From NCBI RefSeq assembly GCF_038002345.1, contig NZ_JBBOCJ010000001.1:5332001-5396000 (forward strand): DNA of 64,000 bases, read 5' to 3'. The notes under the pieces are model-generated. The model did no database searches. It saw only the letters and a program-made list of their open reading frames with translations, and was not told the origin of the DNA. The stretch is from Paenibacillus sp. FSL M7-0420 (GTDB taxonomy: Bacteria; Bacillota; Bacilli; Paenibacillales; Paenibacillaceae). Both the position numbers and the translations under genes were made by a program. This document shows, one piece after another, positions 34,196 to 44,057 of the stretch; position 1 is the first letter of the stretch, and the number at the start of each line of letters is the position of its first letter.

Positions 34196-36016
34196 TCATT
34201 GTCTCTCTAGGGCTAAAATTTCACTTGCTATTTGTGCTGCACGCAAAAAGTCACCGGATTTCTCCGCCTGAATCATCTCTTCACGCTTGGGTTCAATTTT
34301 GCGCTGCAGAGGATACTTCCGCACTTCACGAATACAATCGTCCAGAACCTGGGTATTCCAGTCCGGAGGGGTATCCATCATGGAGATGGCCGTTGCGGTC
34401 TTCTCCAGACGGTCGTCCTGAAGCGATGATAGAAACCGGCTGATGCCGGGTGGTTTGCCTTGCGCATAATAAGCATATAGATAAGCGGCGATTGCCGCAT
34501 GATCATCAATATTGAACTCTTCTCCGAGCCGTTCACCCACATAGGCCGCCGCTTCCGGGTCTTGAATCATGAATGATAACAGGCGCCGTTCCGCAACATG
34601 GTAAGCAGGCAGTAAGGTAGGTGTCTGCACTTGCCCTTTTTTATGCCTACCATTATTCCACCTATTATCGTTATTATCCCCTTCGGGGTTGTTTTTTTGC
34701 ATGGAGGCCCGAAGTAAATTACAATCCTGCTTCAGACTGTCGTAGGACAGCTCAAGCTCGGAGGCGATTTCCCGCAGGTACACCTCCCGCTCCGTTGAAG
34801 AAGGGAGCCCGGCGATAATCTCCAGAGCCTCCTTGACATAGGCAATTTTGCCGTCTTCCTCTAGGAGTATATGGTTTTTTTTCAGATATATAAGCTTAAA
34901 TTTGATGGAGGACACGGCAGAGTCAATCACTTGTTCCCTGAATCTGTCCCCGCCATGCCGGGAGATGAATTCATCCGGGTCCAGGCCGCTGGGAAGCAGG
35001 GCTACCTTGACCCGCAGACCGCTGGCTTCCAGGATAGGAATGGCCTTAAGGGCCGCAGCTTGTCCAGCCTTATCTCCATCATAGGCAAGCACAATCTCAT
35101 CTCCAAGGCTCTTCATCAAGCCCACGTGACCCTCGGTGAGCGAGGTTCCCATCGTGGCTACCCCGTTCTGCACACCTGCCTCCCAAGCCGAAATGACATC
35201 ACCGTATCCCTCGAACAGGACGATTTGCCGCGTTTTGCGGATGGATGCTTTGGACTGGTGCAGATTGTACAGAATGCGGCTTTTGTTAAATAACCGGCTC
35301 TCGGGAGAGTTCAGGTACTTCGGCTGCCCCTCCCCGAGAATACGTCCGGCGAAGGCGATCGTCTTGCCCATGCGGTTCGCAATCGGAAAAATAACCCGGC
35401 CGCGGAAGCGGTCCAGATATCCTTTGCCTTCCCCTCGGGCAGACAATAGTCCGCCCTTCTCCATCTCGGCGAGATCGAAGCTGCGCTTCTCCAGAAACTG
35501 CAGCAGCGTATCCCAGCGGTCCGGCGCGTAGCCGATCTGGAACTGGTCAATCATTTTGTCGCTGAAACCCCGGGTTCTTAAGTAATCCATGGCGGCAGTG
35601 CCGTATTCCGTGTTTTTCAGCAAAAAATGATAAAACTTCGCCGATAATTCATACGCCTGAATCAGCCGGTCCCGCTCGGGATCGGGGGCAGCAAGCGCCC
35701 CGCCTCTCCCCTCAGGAACAGGGATATCACTCTCTTCCGCCATGATTCTGACTGCTTCGGGGAAGGATAATCCTTCGATTTCCATCCTGAATTTGATGGC
35801 ATTTCCGCCCATACCGCAGCCAAAGCAATGAAAGACTCCCCGGTCAGGGGTGACAGTGAAGGAAGGGGACTTCTCCGAATGGAACGGGCAGAGGCCCCAT
35901 AAATATTTACCCTGCTTGGACAAATGGACAACCTTGCTGACTGTATCGACAATATCATGCCGCGCCAGCACGTTCTCGATAACCTCTTCGGGAATAGGAC
36001 CATGTCCGCTAGCCAC
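34196..36016 (-). CDS. dnaG: DNA primase DnaG
   Basis: A 606-aa primase that lays RNA primers at replication forks. The N-terminal zinc ribbon is CPFHSEKSPSFTVTPDRGVFHCFGC (about 43-67). The RNA-polymerase domain follows. The TOPRIM motifs are LFEGYGDVISAWEAG and LAYDGDKAGQ (about 265 and 308). The C-terminal helicase-interacting domain (about 460-600) is more divergent. The frame extends to an ATG at 36031, but AAGGTGG 5 nt before the GTG at 36016 and the usual family N-terminus favour the GTG. It lies between yqxD and sigA. Confidence 0.94.
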   Translation of the reverse strand: MASGHGPIPEEVIENVLARHDIVDTVSKVVHLSKQGKYLWGLCPFHSEKSPSFTVTPDRGVFHCFGCGMGGNAIKFRMEIEGLSFPEAVRIMAEESDIPVPEGRGGALAAPDPERDRLIQAYELSAKFYHFLLKNTEYGTAAMDYLRTRGFSDKMIDQFQIGYAPDRWDTLLQFLEKRSFDLAEMEKGGLLSARGEGKGYLDRFRGRVIFPIANRMGKTIAFAGRILGEGQPKYLNSPESRLFNKSRILYNLHQSKASIRKTRQIVLFEGYGDVISAWEAGVQNGVATMGTSLTEGHVGLMKSLGDEIVLAYDGDKAGQAAALKAIPILEASGLRVKVALLPSGLDPDEFISRHGGDRFREQVIDSAVSSIKFKLIYLKKNHILLEEDGKIAYVKEALEIIAGLPSSTEREVYLREIASELELSYDSLKQDCNLLRASMQKNNPEGDNNDNRWNNGRHKKGQVQTPTLLPAYHVAERRLLSFMIQDPEAAAYVGERLGEEFNIDDHAAIAAYLYAYYAQGKPPGISRFLSSLQDDRLEKTATAISMMDTPPDWNTQVLDDCIREVRKYPLQRKIEPKREEMIQAEKSGDFLRAAQIASEILALERQ

Positions 36017-36055
36017 TTCAACCACCTTCATCTCTTAACAGTTAAATATAATTCG

Positions 36056-36535
36056 CTATAGCTGGACATTCTCCTGCAAAATTGTTAAAAGTTTTGTCAG
36101 TTTATGTTGAAAAAGATTTTTTTCCTCTGCGGTAATCGCTTTGGGACCCTTGGAATAGTGCCCGCGCCTGCGTTCAACCGCCTTGGCATGCCTGCTCTCC
36201 AGCATAAAATCCATGGTAGAATTCTCATATTCCTGGCCCCGGTTCGAAAGTGCAAGGCAGCGTTTGCCCAGCGCCAGCGCCGCCAGTCCATAATCCTGCG
36301 TAATTACGATATCCCCTGCAGAAATATGATTGGCGATATAGAGGTCGGCACTGTCTGCCCCGCGGTCCACCTGAACCACCGTAACGCCTTCTTCCGCCCG
36401 CAGCACATGATCATAGGAGGAGACCATCAGCACCGGAAGCCCGAATTCGCGCGCCACGGTAATAATCTCCTGCTTAACCGGACAAGCATCCCCGTCCACA
36501 ACAATCTTTCTTAGCCGGGAAGTTCCCAAGCTCAC
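36056..36535 (-). CDS. yqxD: YaiI/YqxD family DUF188 protein
   Basis: A 159-aa protein of the DUF188 (YaiI/YqxD) family. It has the start IVVDGDACPVKQEI with the conserved DGDACP, DHVLRAEEGVTVVQVDRGADSADLYIANHI and DIVITQDYGLAALAL. These acidic residues resemble PIN-like nucleases. Known position between glyS-region genes and dnaG in Bacillota agrees. I choose the GTG at 36535, preceded by CAGGA; the longer frame to 36601 lacks a binding site and family similarity. Function is unproven. Confidence 0.88.
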   Translation of the reverse strand: MSLGTSRLRKIVVDGDACPVKQEIITVAREFGLPVLMVSSYDHVLRAEEGVTVVQVDRGADSADLYIANHISAGDIVITQDYGLAALALGKRCLALSNRGQEYENSTMDFMLESRHAKAVERRRGHYSKGPKAITAEEKNLFQHKLTKLLTILQENVQL

Positions 36536-36710
36536 CTCACCAAATTCCTGTGTAATATATATTACGCTCAACCGTTCAAAAATCCTTCTTTGGTAAAGCA
36601 TAAATACGGAACGAATGTCAACTTACGCATTGGCACCGTTCCGTATATTTATACCCTAAACCCTCGATCTATACCATAAAATCGCAAACATTACTTAAAA
36701 TTTGCCTGAA

Positions 36711-38792
36711 TTACCACACCAGCTTGCCGAAATCAGCAAACAACCTGGAGTCGGTATGAATGCCGGCCAGCAGCGCCAGACGGTTCGAGCGGACGGCTTC
36801 GTCTTCGGCCATAACCATAACCGAATCGAAGAATCCGGTAACAGCTGCTTCAAGTCCCGACAGAATCTGCAGGGCCTCAGCGGCATGTCTGGAAGCAAGG
36901 GCTGCGCGGTAAGGCTCATGAATACTCTGCCAAGTCGCGTACAGCTTCTGTTCCGCTTCTTCCTTAAGCAGGACCGGGTCGATAACTGCACCCTCCGGAG
37001 CTTTGGCGGCCAGATTGCTGACACGGGTCAGGGAATCCATAGTAATTTTGAAATCAGCCTGATCGGTTACGGCATTCATCAAAGCCAGACTTCTGCTTAC
37101 TACATCAACGATATCATCGAATCCTGCCGCAAGCGCTGCATCTACAACATCATAACGTACATTGTTGTCAGCTAGCAGGCGTTTGACGCGCAGACCGAAG
37201 AACTCGTACAGAGTTATACGCAATTCAGGGGTGAAATGTTTCTCTGTACGGAAACTTTCATGAACTTCCAGTGCCGCTGCAAAAATCTCCTGCAGGCTTA
37301 GGCTCAGCTGATGCTCCAGTACGATCTGGACAATCCCTGCTGCCTGACGGCGCAGGGCATAAGGATCCTGGGAGCCGGTTGGAATAATTCCGATCGAGAA
37401 ACAGCCGACAATCGTATCGATTTTATCAGCAAGGCTGACTACAAGACCTGCCTGTGTAGAAGGAACAGCATCTCCGGCGAAGCGCGGCTGATAATGCTCG
37501 AAGACCGCTTTGGACACCCGTTCTGCTTCCCCAGCCTTGCGGGCATAATCCTCACCCATCGTGCCTTGCAGTTCAGGAAACTCACCTACCATCTGGGTTA
37601 CCAGATCGAATTTGCAAATATCCGCTGTACGGCTCACTTCCGCAGCAGCTTCTGAAGACAGCTCAAGCTTCACCGCCAAGCGGTCAGCGATGGCACGGAT
37701 ACGGCGCACTTTGTCACCTACACTGCCCAGCTCTTCATGATAGACGATATTCTCCAGCTTGGCCAGAGCATCATTAATCTGCAGCTTCTGGTCTTCTTCA
37801 TAAAAGAATTTGGCATCCGACAAGCGCGCACGCAGCACCTTCTCGTTCCCCTTGGCGATGACATCCAGCGATACCGCATTCCCGTTACGTACTGTTACGA
37901 AGAACGGCAGCAGCTTGCCGTCTTCACCAAATACCGGGAAATAACGCTGATGCTCACGCATCGAGGTGATCAGCACCTCCTGCGGAATATTCAGGAAGGC
38001 CGGATCAAAGGTACCGAACAGCACAGTCGGCGTCTCTACCAGGAACAGGACCTCTTCCAGCAGATCCTCCTTGATCGCAATCTTCCAGTTCTTCTCTTCC
38101 GCAAGCTTATGAATACCGCTTAGAATCAGCTCTTCGCGCTCCTTCACATCCACCAGCACATGCTGGCTGCGCAGAGCTTCAACGTATGCAGCAGGCTCTG
38201 CGATCACAGCTTCTTCACCGAGGAAACGGTGGCCGCGGCTCACCTTGCCCGCCTTGACTCCGGTAATCGTAAGGTCAATGATCTCTTGGCCGAAGAGAGC
38301 TACCATCCAGCGGATCGGACGGACGAACTTGAAATCATAAGCGCCCCAGCGCATATTTTTCGGGAAGGTCATGCTGCTGACAATGCCCGCCAGGCCTTCG
38401 GAGAGCAAGGAGGCTGTCTCGATGCCGGTGCTGCTCTTGGTCACATAGATGTATTCCACGCCTGCCAGTTCCTTGAACGTGAACTGCTCCGGCGTGGCGC
38501 CCTGACTGCGGGCAAAGCCTAATGCAGCCTTGCTCCATTCGCCGCTGGCATCCAGTGCGATTTTGCGTGACGGGCCTTTGACCTCTTCGCTTACATCCTC
38601 TTGGCGCTCTGCGGCATCCTTCACCAGTACGGCAAGGCGGCGCGGTGTTGCATATGCACTGACGCCCTGATGACTGATCCGTGAGGCCTCCAGCCATTTC
38701 GCCGTTCTGTCCTTCAGTTGCTCCATCGCCGCGCGGATAAAGCGTGCAGGGATTTCCTCCAGACCGATCTCGAACAGAATATCCTTAGACAT
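36711..38792 (-). CDS. glyS: Glycyl-tRNA synthetase beta subunit
   Basis: A 693-aa beta subunit of the heterotetrameric bacterial glycyl-tRNA synthetase. It opens [19 protein letters not shown]. Conserved parts are SKDAFE-type tRNA-binding regions, [18 protein letters not shown], the HD-like [34 protein letters not shown] and a C-terminal DALR-like domain with [17 protein letters not shown]. The ATG at 38792 follows AGAAGG and overlaps the glyQ stop by 8 nt. Together with GlyQ it charges tRNA-Gly, under T-box control. Confidence 0.95.
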   Translation of the reverse strand: MSKDILFEIGLEEIPARFIRAAMEQLKDRTAKWLEASRISHQGVSAYATPRRLAVLVKDAAERQEDVSEEVKGPSRKIALDASGEWSKAALGFARSQGATPEQFTFKELAGVEYIYVTKSSTGIETASLLSEGLAGIVSSMTFPKNMRWGAYDFKFVRPIRWMVALFGQEIIDLTITGVKAGKVSRGHRFLGEEAVIAEPAAYVEALRSQHVLVDVKEREELILSGIHKLAEEKNWKIAIKEDLLEEVLFLVETPTVLFGTFDPAFLNIPQEVLITSMREHQRYFPVFGEDGKLLPFFVTVRNGNAVSLDVIAKGNEKVLRARLSDAKFFYEEDQKLQINDALAKLENIVYHEELGSVGDKVRRIRAIADRLAVKLELSSEAAAEVSRTADICKFDLVTQMVGEFPELQGTMGEDYARKAGEAERVSKAVFEHYQPRFAGDAVPSTQAGLVVSLADKIDTIVGCFSIGIIPTGSQDPYALRRQAAGIVQIVLEHQLSLSLQEIFAAALEVHESFRTEKHFTPELRITLYEFFGLRVKRLLADNNVRYDVVDAALAAGFDDIVDVVSRSLALMNAVTDQADFKITMDSLTRVSNLAAKAPEGAVIDPVLLKEEAEQKLYATWQSIHEPYRAALASRHAAEALQILSGLEAAVTGFFDSVMVMAEDEAVRSNRLALLAGIHTDSRLFADFGKLVW

Positions 38793-39672
38793 GGTCAGCA
38801 CCTTCTTTCTTCAGCAGCGGGAAGCCCAGCTTCTCGCGTTCCTCCAGATATGTCGCCGCTACGGTGCGGGCCAAATTGCGTACTCTCGTAATGAAGCCTG
38901 TGCGTTCCGTTACGCTGATTGCGCCGCGCGCATCCAGCAGGTTGAAGGTATGCGAGCATTTCAGCACGTAATCATACGCCGGGAAAACTAAATGGTTCTC
39001 CATCGCTCTGCGGGCTTCCTCTTCGTAGGTGTTGAACAGGGTGAACAGCATTTTGACGTCCGAGACTTCAAAGGTGTAGGTGGAATGCTCAACCTCCGGC
39101 TGATGGAACACATCTCCGTACGTCATGCCGTCTACCCATTCCAGGTCAAATACATTTTCCTTATCCTGAATATAGGAAGCCAGACGCTCCATCCCGTAAG
39201 TGATCTCCACCGCTACCGGACTTGCTTCAATTCCGCCAACCTGCTGGAAGTACGTGAACTGGGTAATTTCCATACCGTCCAGCCACACTTCCCAGCCGAG
39301 ACCCGCACAGCCCAGAGACGGATTCTCCCAGTTGTCTTCAACAAACCGCACATCATGCAGCAGGGGATCTACGCCCAGTGCCTTCAGGCTATCCAGGTAC
39401 AGCTCCTGAATATTGTCCGGGGACGGCTTGATGATCACCTGGAACTGGTGATGCTGATACAGGCGGTTCGGGTTCTCCCCGTAACGGCCGTCGGACGGAC
39501 GGCGTGAAGGCTCCACATAAGCAACCTTCCACGGCTCCGGACCCAGGGAACGTAAAAAAGTCATAGGGTTCATCGTGCCCGCCCCTTTTTCCGTATCATA
39601 CGGCTGGACGAGAATACAGTTCTGGGCGGCCCAGAATTGCTGCAGGGTCAGAATCATCTGCTGAAAGTTCAT
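38785..39672 (-). CDS. glyQ: Glycyl-tRNA synthetase alpha subunit
   Basis: A 295-aa catalytic subunit of the class II glycyl-tRNA synthetase. It has [42 protein letters not shown] and the signature [19 protein letters not shown], with [14 protein letters not shown] later. The true start is the ATG at 39672 after GGAGCC; the 59 preceding codons belong to the T-box leader. glyS follows with an 8-nt overlap. Expression is controlled by the T-box riboswitch upstream. Confidence 0.96.
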   Translation of the reverse strand: MNFQQMILTLQQFWAAQNCILVQPYDTEKGAGTMNPMTFLRSLGPEPWKVAYVEPSRRPSDGRYGENPNRLYQHHQFQVIIKPSPDNIQELYLDSLKALGVDPLLHDVRFVEDNWENPSLGCAGLGWEVWLDGMEITQFTYFQQVGGIEASPVAVEITYGMERLASYIQDKENVFDLEWVDGMTYGDVFHQPEVEHSTYTFEVSDVKMLFTLFNTYEEEARRAMENHLVFPAYDYVLKCSHTFNLLDARGAISVTERTGFITRVRNLARTVAATYLEEREKLGFPLLKKEGADHV

Positions 39673-39812
39673 AACTACCGGCTCCTTCGCTTTACAAGTG
39701 TGTACTGCCTCTTGCTTATGACTGGCTCTTGCTGCTGCGCGATGGAGGCGGCACCAGCTTCTATGTACCTGCGGTATGTGCTGGAAGAAGGATCTCCCGC
39801 ACAACCACAAGC

Positions 39813-40087
39813 CAAAAAGCTCCCGCCCCCATGCCTGATGAACAGACATAGGGACGAGAGCTCAAATATGTTCTCCCGCGGTTCCACCCTACTTGATTAC
39901 GCAAAAATCACGAAATCCACTTTTGATGTCGCCGCTTCCGTACTCCCGGGTGCCCTGTTCATGAACGTCGTCCCGCCAGGCTTCCACTATCCCCGGCTCG
40001 CTGCTGCGACAATATCGCCCACTACTTTCCCGATCCACGCACTCTCTCCAGTTCTGGAGCAAACACGGCAATCTTATAAAAGAAACT
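39813..40087 (-). promoter_or_regulatory. T-box riboswitch controlling glyQS
   Basis: A leader RNA of about 275 nt that senses uncharged tRNA-Gly. The highly conserved T-box core AGGGTGGAACCGCG is at 39877-39890. It is followed by an intrinsic terminator, GAGCTC and CGTCCC paired with GGGGGCGGGAGC and then TTTTT (39813-39863). A stem I region lies upstream (about 39960-40060). The expected Gly specifier GGC occurs in this region, but I cannot prove which triplet is the specifier. Location directly before glyQ fits the tRNA identity. Confidence 0.93.
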
Positions 40088-40093
40088 GAACTT

Positions 40094-40122
40094 ATAGTAA
40101 CGGATAATTAGCGATTCGTCAA
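40094..40122 (-). promoter_or_regulatory. Sigma-A promoter of the glyQS T-box transcript
   Basis: On the minus strand TTGACG (40117-40122) and TACTAT (40094-40099) are 17 bp apart. The -35 overlaps the recO stop codon region. Confidence 0.82.
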
Positions 40123-40874
40123 ATATTGTATTTGTCGAGCTGGTCCAGGAAGCTCTGGGACTTCAGTCTGAGCCCCAGCTGCATATCCATGAATCCCCGC
40201 ATGACGGTCTTCAGCTCCGCACGGGTCTCCGGCTTCACATCCACGTTCCCCAGCCTGGTCAGATCCAGCGCCGCGAAGATCCGCAGCAGCTTCAAGGCAC
40301 GCGGAGAAATCTCCATGGCCGGAGGATCGTTATGCCGGCAGCTACGGCAGAGGACTCCCCCCAGACGCGGACTGATTCTAAGCTCCTCATCCGGCTTGTC
40401 TTTGCCGCAGACGATACAGGAATCGAGCTGAGGCCCATAACCGGCAGCCTGCAGCACCTTCATTTCAAATACATTATTGATAATGCCGGGCTCTTTGTCT
40501 TCCTCCAATGCATTCAGGCAGGCGGTCAGCTGGCGGTACCAGAAGCTGCCTGTCTCTTCATCATGCAGCACCCGGTCCAGCAGCTCGCAGGCATAGGATG
40601 CATACGCCGCCTTGACCAGATCCTCGCGCAGCGGATGATGGGACTTCGTGATCTCGCCGGCATTCAGTGTTCCCAGTCCGCCGTTGTTGCGGAAGAACAC
40701 GAACTCACCTGTTGTGAACAGCTGGATCAGGGCAGCATGACGGCTTTTGACCTTCTTGGCGCCCCGCACCAGAACCCCTACTTTACCGGCGTTCTCGGTG
40801 CAAAGCGTAATAATGGCGTTCCCTTCACCGTAGTCCATGCTGCGGATGACGATCCCTTCCACCCTGTATAGCAT
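40119..40874 (-). CDS. recO: DNA repair protein RecO
   Basis: A 251-aa recombination mediator that helps load RecA in the RecFOR pathway. The N-terminal OB fold begins LYRVEGIVIRSMDYGEGNAIITLCT. Four cysteines form a zinc site, CIVCGK (about 148-153) and CRSC (about 178-181). The C-terminal helical part is LRIFAALDLTRLGN and beyond. The ATG at 40874 follows GGGGGAAG. It follows era and yqzL in the usual order and ends at the glyQS promoter. Confidence 0.92.
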   Translation of the reverse strand: MLYRVEGIVIRSMDYGEGNAIITLCTENAGKVGVLVRGAKKVKSRHAALIQLFTTGEFVFFRNNGGLGTLNAGEITKSHHPLREDLVKAAYASYACELLDRVLHDEETGSFWYRQLTACLNALEEDKEPGIINNVFEMKVLQAAGYGPQLDSCIVCGKDKPDEELRISPRLGGVLCRSCRHNDPPAMEISPRALKLLRIFAALDLTRLGNVDVKPETRAELKTVMRGFMDMQLGLRLKSQSFLDQLDKYNI

Positions 40875-40910
40875 GCCTCTTCCCCCAACCACTCGGCAAG
40901 CAACCAGTCC

Positions 40911-41054
40911 TTATTGTGCTTCTTCATCGATGGCCATCTCTTCCTCCGCCGGCAGCGGTCCGCTGCCCTCGGGCGAATCCCCAGCTTCCCTGTACAGCAA
41001 ATACGCATCGAGATCTCCAGTCATTGCAAAATACTTCCACGAAAAATTCCGCAT
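40911..41054 (-). CDS. yqzL: YqzL-like small protein
   Basis: A 47-aa protein encoded between era and recO, too short for usual ORF cut-offs. It begins MRNFSWKYFAMTGDLDAYLL, continues with YREAG, and has an acidic tail ending in EEMAIDEEAQ. The sequence FSWKYFxxTGxxxAYLLYRE is the recognisable pattern of the YqzL family, which occupies this same place in Bacillus. An AAGGA site lies about 9 nt before the ATG. Function is unknown. Confidence 0.85.
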   Translation of the reverse strand: MRNFSWKYFAMTGDLDAYLLYREAGDSPEGSGPLPAEEEMAIDEEAQ

Positions 41055-41164
41055 TCGTATTCATCCTTTCTTCGGAAACACGATGTCTCTTCAGATGTAG
41101 GATGTGCGATGCCCCAGGATCTATCCGTGCAATTCCTGCCATGTTGAGGCGGCGTGAGAGGTGA

Positions 41165-42055
41165 TCATTCTTTATGGAAGCCCAAATCCCGCAGAACGCG
41201 GTCCTGGTTACGCCAGTCTTTTTTCACCTTCACCCATAATTCTAGGAAAATCTTCGAGCCCAGCAGGTTCTCAATATCCGTCCGCGCCCGGCGTCCGACT
41301 TCCTTCAGCAGCGCCCCCTGCTTACCGATAATGATTCCCTTCTGGGAATCGCGCTCGACAAAGATAACCGCCGAAATATGCACAACCCCATTCGGTTCCA
41401 CGCTCATATCCTCAATCGCCACGGCGATGGAATGCGGCACCTCTTCACGGGTCAGATGCAGAATCTTCTCGCGGATCAGCTCCGCGCAGACGAACTGCTC
41501 GGGGTGATCGGTAATCTGGTCGTCCGGGTAATACTGCGGGCCTTCCGGCAGGTATTTCTGCACCTGCTCCAGCAGCGTGTTGACGTTATTGCCCATCTTG
41601 GCTGAGATCGGCACGATCTCGGCGAACTCATGCAGCTTGTTATATTCCGTAATCATCGGCAGCAGCGCTTCCGGTTCAATCTTGTCAATCTTGTTCATGA
41701 CCAGGATGACAGGAGTCTTAATGCTCCCGAGCTGTTCCGCAATAAAACGGTCCCCGCCGCCCATACCCTCGGAGGCATCGACAAGGAACAGTACCGCTTC
41801 CACTTCATGCAGCGTGCTCATCGCGGTCTGATTCATGTAATCGCCCAGTTTGGACTGTCTTTTATGGATACCCGGGGTGTCCAGGAATACAATCTGCGAA
41901 TTATTCGCCGTATATACCCCGTGAATCTTGTTCCGGGTGGTCTGCGGCTTGTCCGACATAATGGCAATCTTCTGGCCGATTACCTGGTTCATGAGCGTTG
42001 ATTTACCTACGTTTGGTCTGCCGATAATGGCGACAAACCCTGATTTGAATTTCAT
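41165..42055 (-). CDS. era: Ribosome-assembly GTPase Era
   Basis: A 296-aa GTPase that binds the 3' end of 16S rRNA during 30S maturation. The G domain has [12 protein letters not shown] (G1), TTRNKIHG (G2 region), [13 protein letters not shown] (G3) and MNKIDK (G4). The C-terminal KH domain contains the [23 protein letters not shown] sequence. The ATG follows AGGAGG by 5-6 nt. The yqzL and recO genes lie downstream. The 940-bp region upstream is filled with repeats rather than a gene. Confidence 0.96.
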   Translation of the reverse strand: MKFKSGFVAIIGRPNVGKSTLMNQVIGQKIAIMSDKPQTTRNKIHGVYTANNSQIVFLDTPGIHKRQSKLGDYMNQTAMSTLHEVEAVLFLVDASEGMGGGDRFIAEQLGSIKTPVILVMNKIDKIEPEALLPMITEYNKLHEFAEIVPISAKMGNNVNTLLEQVQKYLPEGPQYYPDDQITDHPEQFVCAELIREKILHLTREEVPHSIAVAIEDMSVEPNGVVHISAVIFVERDSQKGIIIGKQGALLKEVGRRARTDIENLLGSKIFLELWVKVKKDWRNQDRVLRDLGFHKE

Positions 42056-42231
42056 ATGATCCTCCTATTTATCTTACAACTTGGTTGAAAGCGTTTCTGT
42101 CAAAAGCGTTCACCCTTAAAAGCGTTTCGATCCCCCTAAATCCCCCTTCGCCAAGGGGGACCCCAAGGGCCCCGGCCCTCTGGACACCCGGAACTGGCGT
42201 GGGCACAGCGGTTAGCGCGGTAAGTGACTGT

Positions 42232-42283
42232 GGAGCATGAGCGCTTACCGTTCCCTGCGGGAACACGCTTGACTGCGGCGCGG
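42232..42283. repeat. 52-bp direct repeat, copy 1
   Basis: Begins GGAGCATGAGCGC and ends GCGGCGCGG. The middle contains the palindrome TTCCCTGCGGGAA. It matches copy 2, 95 bp away, with about six differences. Confidence 0.85.
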
Positions 42284-42326
42284 TTGATTGGCTGTGACCA
42301 GCATGCGGCGCGGGACAGGTAGCTGC

Positions 42327-42378
42327 GGAGCATGAACGCTTTTCGTTCCCTGCGGGAACACGCTTGAGTACGGCGCGG
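42327..42378. repeat. 52-bp direct repeat, copy 2
   Basis: Begins GGAGCATGAACGC and ends ACGGCGCGG, with the same central TTCCCTGCGGGAA palindrome. A third, internally deleted copy lies at 42620-42643 (GGAGCACGCTTGACTACAGC and then GCGG). Confidence 0.85.
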
Positions 42379-42429
42379 GAAAGATTAATTTGTTGAATAC
42401 CTGAAGCCTGCCCATGCCCGCAACTAGCT

Positions 42430-42611
42430 TAGTTGTATTTTGTACACTTATTCTGCTCCAAATCAAAGGTTATTACGGTTTAGTTGTAATTCATACATCT
42501 ATTTTCCTCTTCAACGTTACTTTTGGCGTTATCCGATGAATATAGTTGTACAAATTACACTTAAATCAACTTTTGAAGGGAATAGTGGAAAGTTAGTTGT
42601 ACAATATACTG
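42430..42611. repeat. Palindrome array block 1 (4 copies, spacing 51-62-51)
   Basis: Four 15-bp imperfect palindromes of the form TTGTA-N5-TACAA start at 42433, 42484, 42546 and 42597. They read TTGTATTTTGTACAC, TTGTAATTCATACAT, TTGTACAAATTACAC and TTGTACAATATACTG. Each is preceded by TAG. Spacer sequence is not conserved. The era-cdd gap holds no gene. Confidence 0.85.
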
Positions 42612-42619
42612 TTAACTCT

Positions 42620-42643
42620 GGAGCACGCTTGACTACAGCGCGG
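42620..42643. repeat. Deleted third copy of the 52-bp repeat
   Basis: The ends of the 52-bp repeat (GGAG, then CACGCTTGACT and GCGCGG) are joined with about 28 bp missing. It sits between the two palindrome blocks. Confidence 0.65.
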
Positions 42644-42687
42644 ATGATTAGTTGGATACCGGAACGCTCGCCTGGCCCATGTCCCTG

Positions 42688-42747
42688 CACCTGCACCAGC
42701 ACCAGCACCAGCACCAGCACCAGCACCAGCACCAGCACCAGCACCAG
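42688..42747. repeat. CACCAG hexanucleotide microsatellite
   Basis: Nine perfect CACCAG units (42694-42747) follow one CACCTG unit (42688-42693). Short runs of similar sequence recur at 42974-42985. No gene uses it as coding sequence. Confidence 0.95.
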
Positions 42748-42754
42748 CAGGCTT

Positions 42755-42937
42755 AATTGTATTTTGTACAACAGAATAAGCAAATCTAAGGCTCTTTAAC
42801 GGTTCTATTGTATTTTATACAGCAGATTTGCCGCAAACAGGCCATAAACAGGTTATTTCCCGTTTTCAATTGCACGAAATACAACAGAACCTATCTTGCA
42901 TCCAATTTTGGCACAATCTATTGTACGTTATACAGTA
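42755..42937. repeat. Palindrome array block 2 (4 copies, spacing 51-62-51)
   Basis: Copies start at 42757, 42808, 42870 and 42921. They read TTGTATTTTGTACAA, TTGTATTTTATACAG, TTGCACGAAATACAA and TTGTACGTTATACAG. Each is followed by CAG or TAG in most copies. The spacing pattern is identical to block 1. Confidence 0.85.
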
Positions 42938-42995
42938 GAGTGCCCAACAGCAGCAATATGTTGAAGTCCTTAGTACCAGCACCAGCCTGCTGTCA

Positions 42996-43580
<585 letters not shown>

Positions 43581-43661
43581 CCCGAAAATATTATCCTAAT
43601 TAAAGATGACGGAGCGCGCAAAGCGGGTCCGCCTCTTACACCAGCTGAAGTTGTAAACTGA

Positions 43662-44057
43662 TTATGACATAAGACCTGTGATCCAGTCCATCACGGGATG
43701 ATAAAAAACATAGATTCCGGCAATCACGGCAAACACCGCCGTAAGCAGCACGGCGCCTGCGGCGGTATCTTTGGCCTTCTTGGCCAAGGGGTGAACCTCA
43801 GGCGAAACCAGATCAATCGTCGCTTCAATCGCCGTGTTCAGCAGCTCGGCTGTCAGCACCAGCGTAATGGCCAGCAGCAGCAGCATCCAGCTTGACAGAG
43901 GAAGCCTGAACACAGCGGCGGCAATCACTACGATAACCGCAAGGCCGCTATGCACCTTCATGTTCAGCTCCGACCGGAATGCTGCCGCAATGCCGTGTGC
44001 GGCGAAGCGAAAGGAATGCCAGAATTTTTTGTGGCCCACCGCCGTATTCTTGACCAT
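43662..44057 (-). CDS. dgkA: Diacylglycerol/undecaprenol kinase DgkA
   Basis: A 131-aa membrane kinase of the DgkA family; Gram-positive members phosphorylate undecaprenol. It has a basic N-terminus, an amphipathic helix, FRSELNMKVHSGLAVIVVIAAAVF and the catalytic signature ELLNTAIEATIDLVSPEVHPLAKKAKDTAAGAVLL. Three spans are visible. The ATG overlaps the ybeY stop by one base. It is followed by cdd after the 67-bp repeats. Confidence 0.92.
   Translation of the reverse strand: MVKNTAVGHKKFWHSFRFAAHGIAAAFRSELNMKVHSGLAVIVVIAAAVFRLPLSSWMLLLLAITLVLTAELLNTAIEATIDLVSPEVHPLAKKAKDTAAGAVLLTAVFAVIAGIYVFYHPVMDWITGLMS

Noticed and set aside
36602..36640. Promoter for yqxD at TTGACA (36616-36621, minus strand)
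   Set aside because: No acceptable -10 lies 16-18 bp downstream, so I mention it only as an isolated -35 match.
42690..42750. Coding repeat (Gln-His, Pro-Ala or Ser-Thr polymer) from the CACCAG tract
   Set aside because: Short frames through the tract have no ribosome-binding site or conserved flanks; the tract sits in non-coding DNA.
42430..42937. CRISPR array
   Set aside because: The repeated unit is a degenerate 15-bp palindrome with variable 36-47-bp gaps, there are no near-identical 28-37-bp repeats, and no cas genes are in the window.
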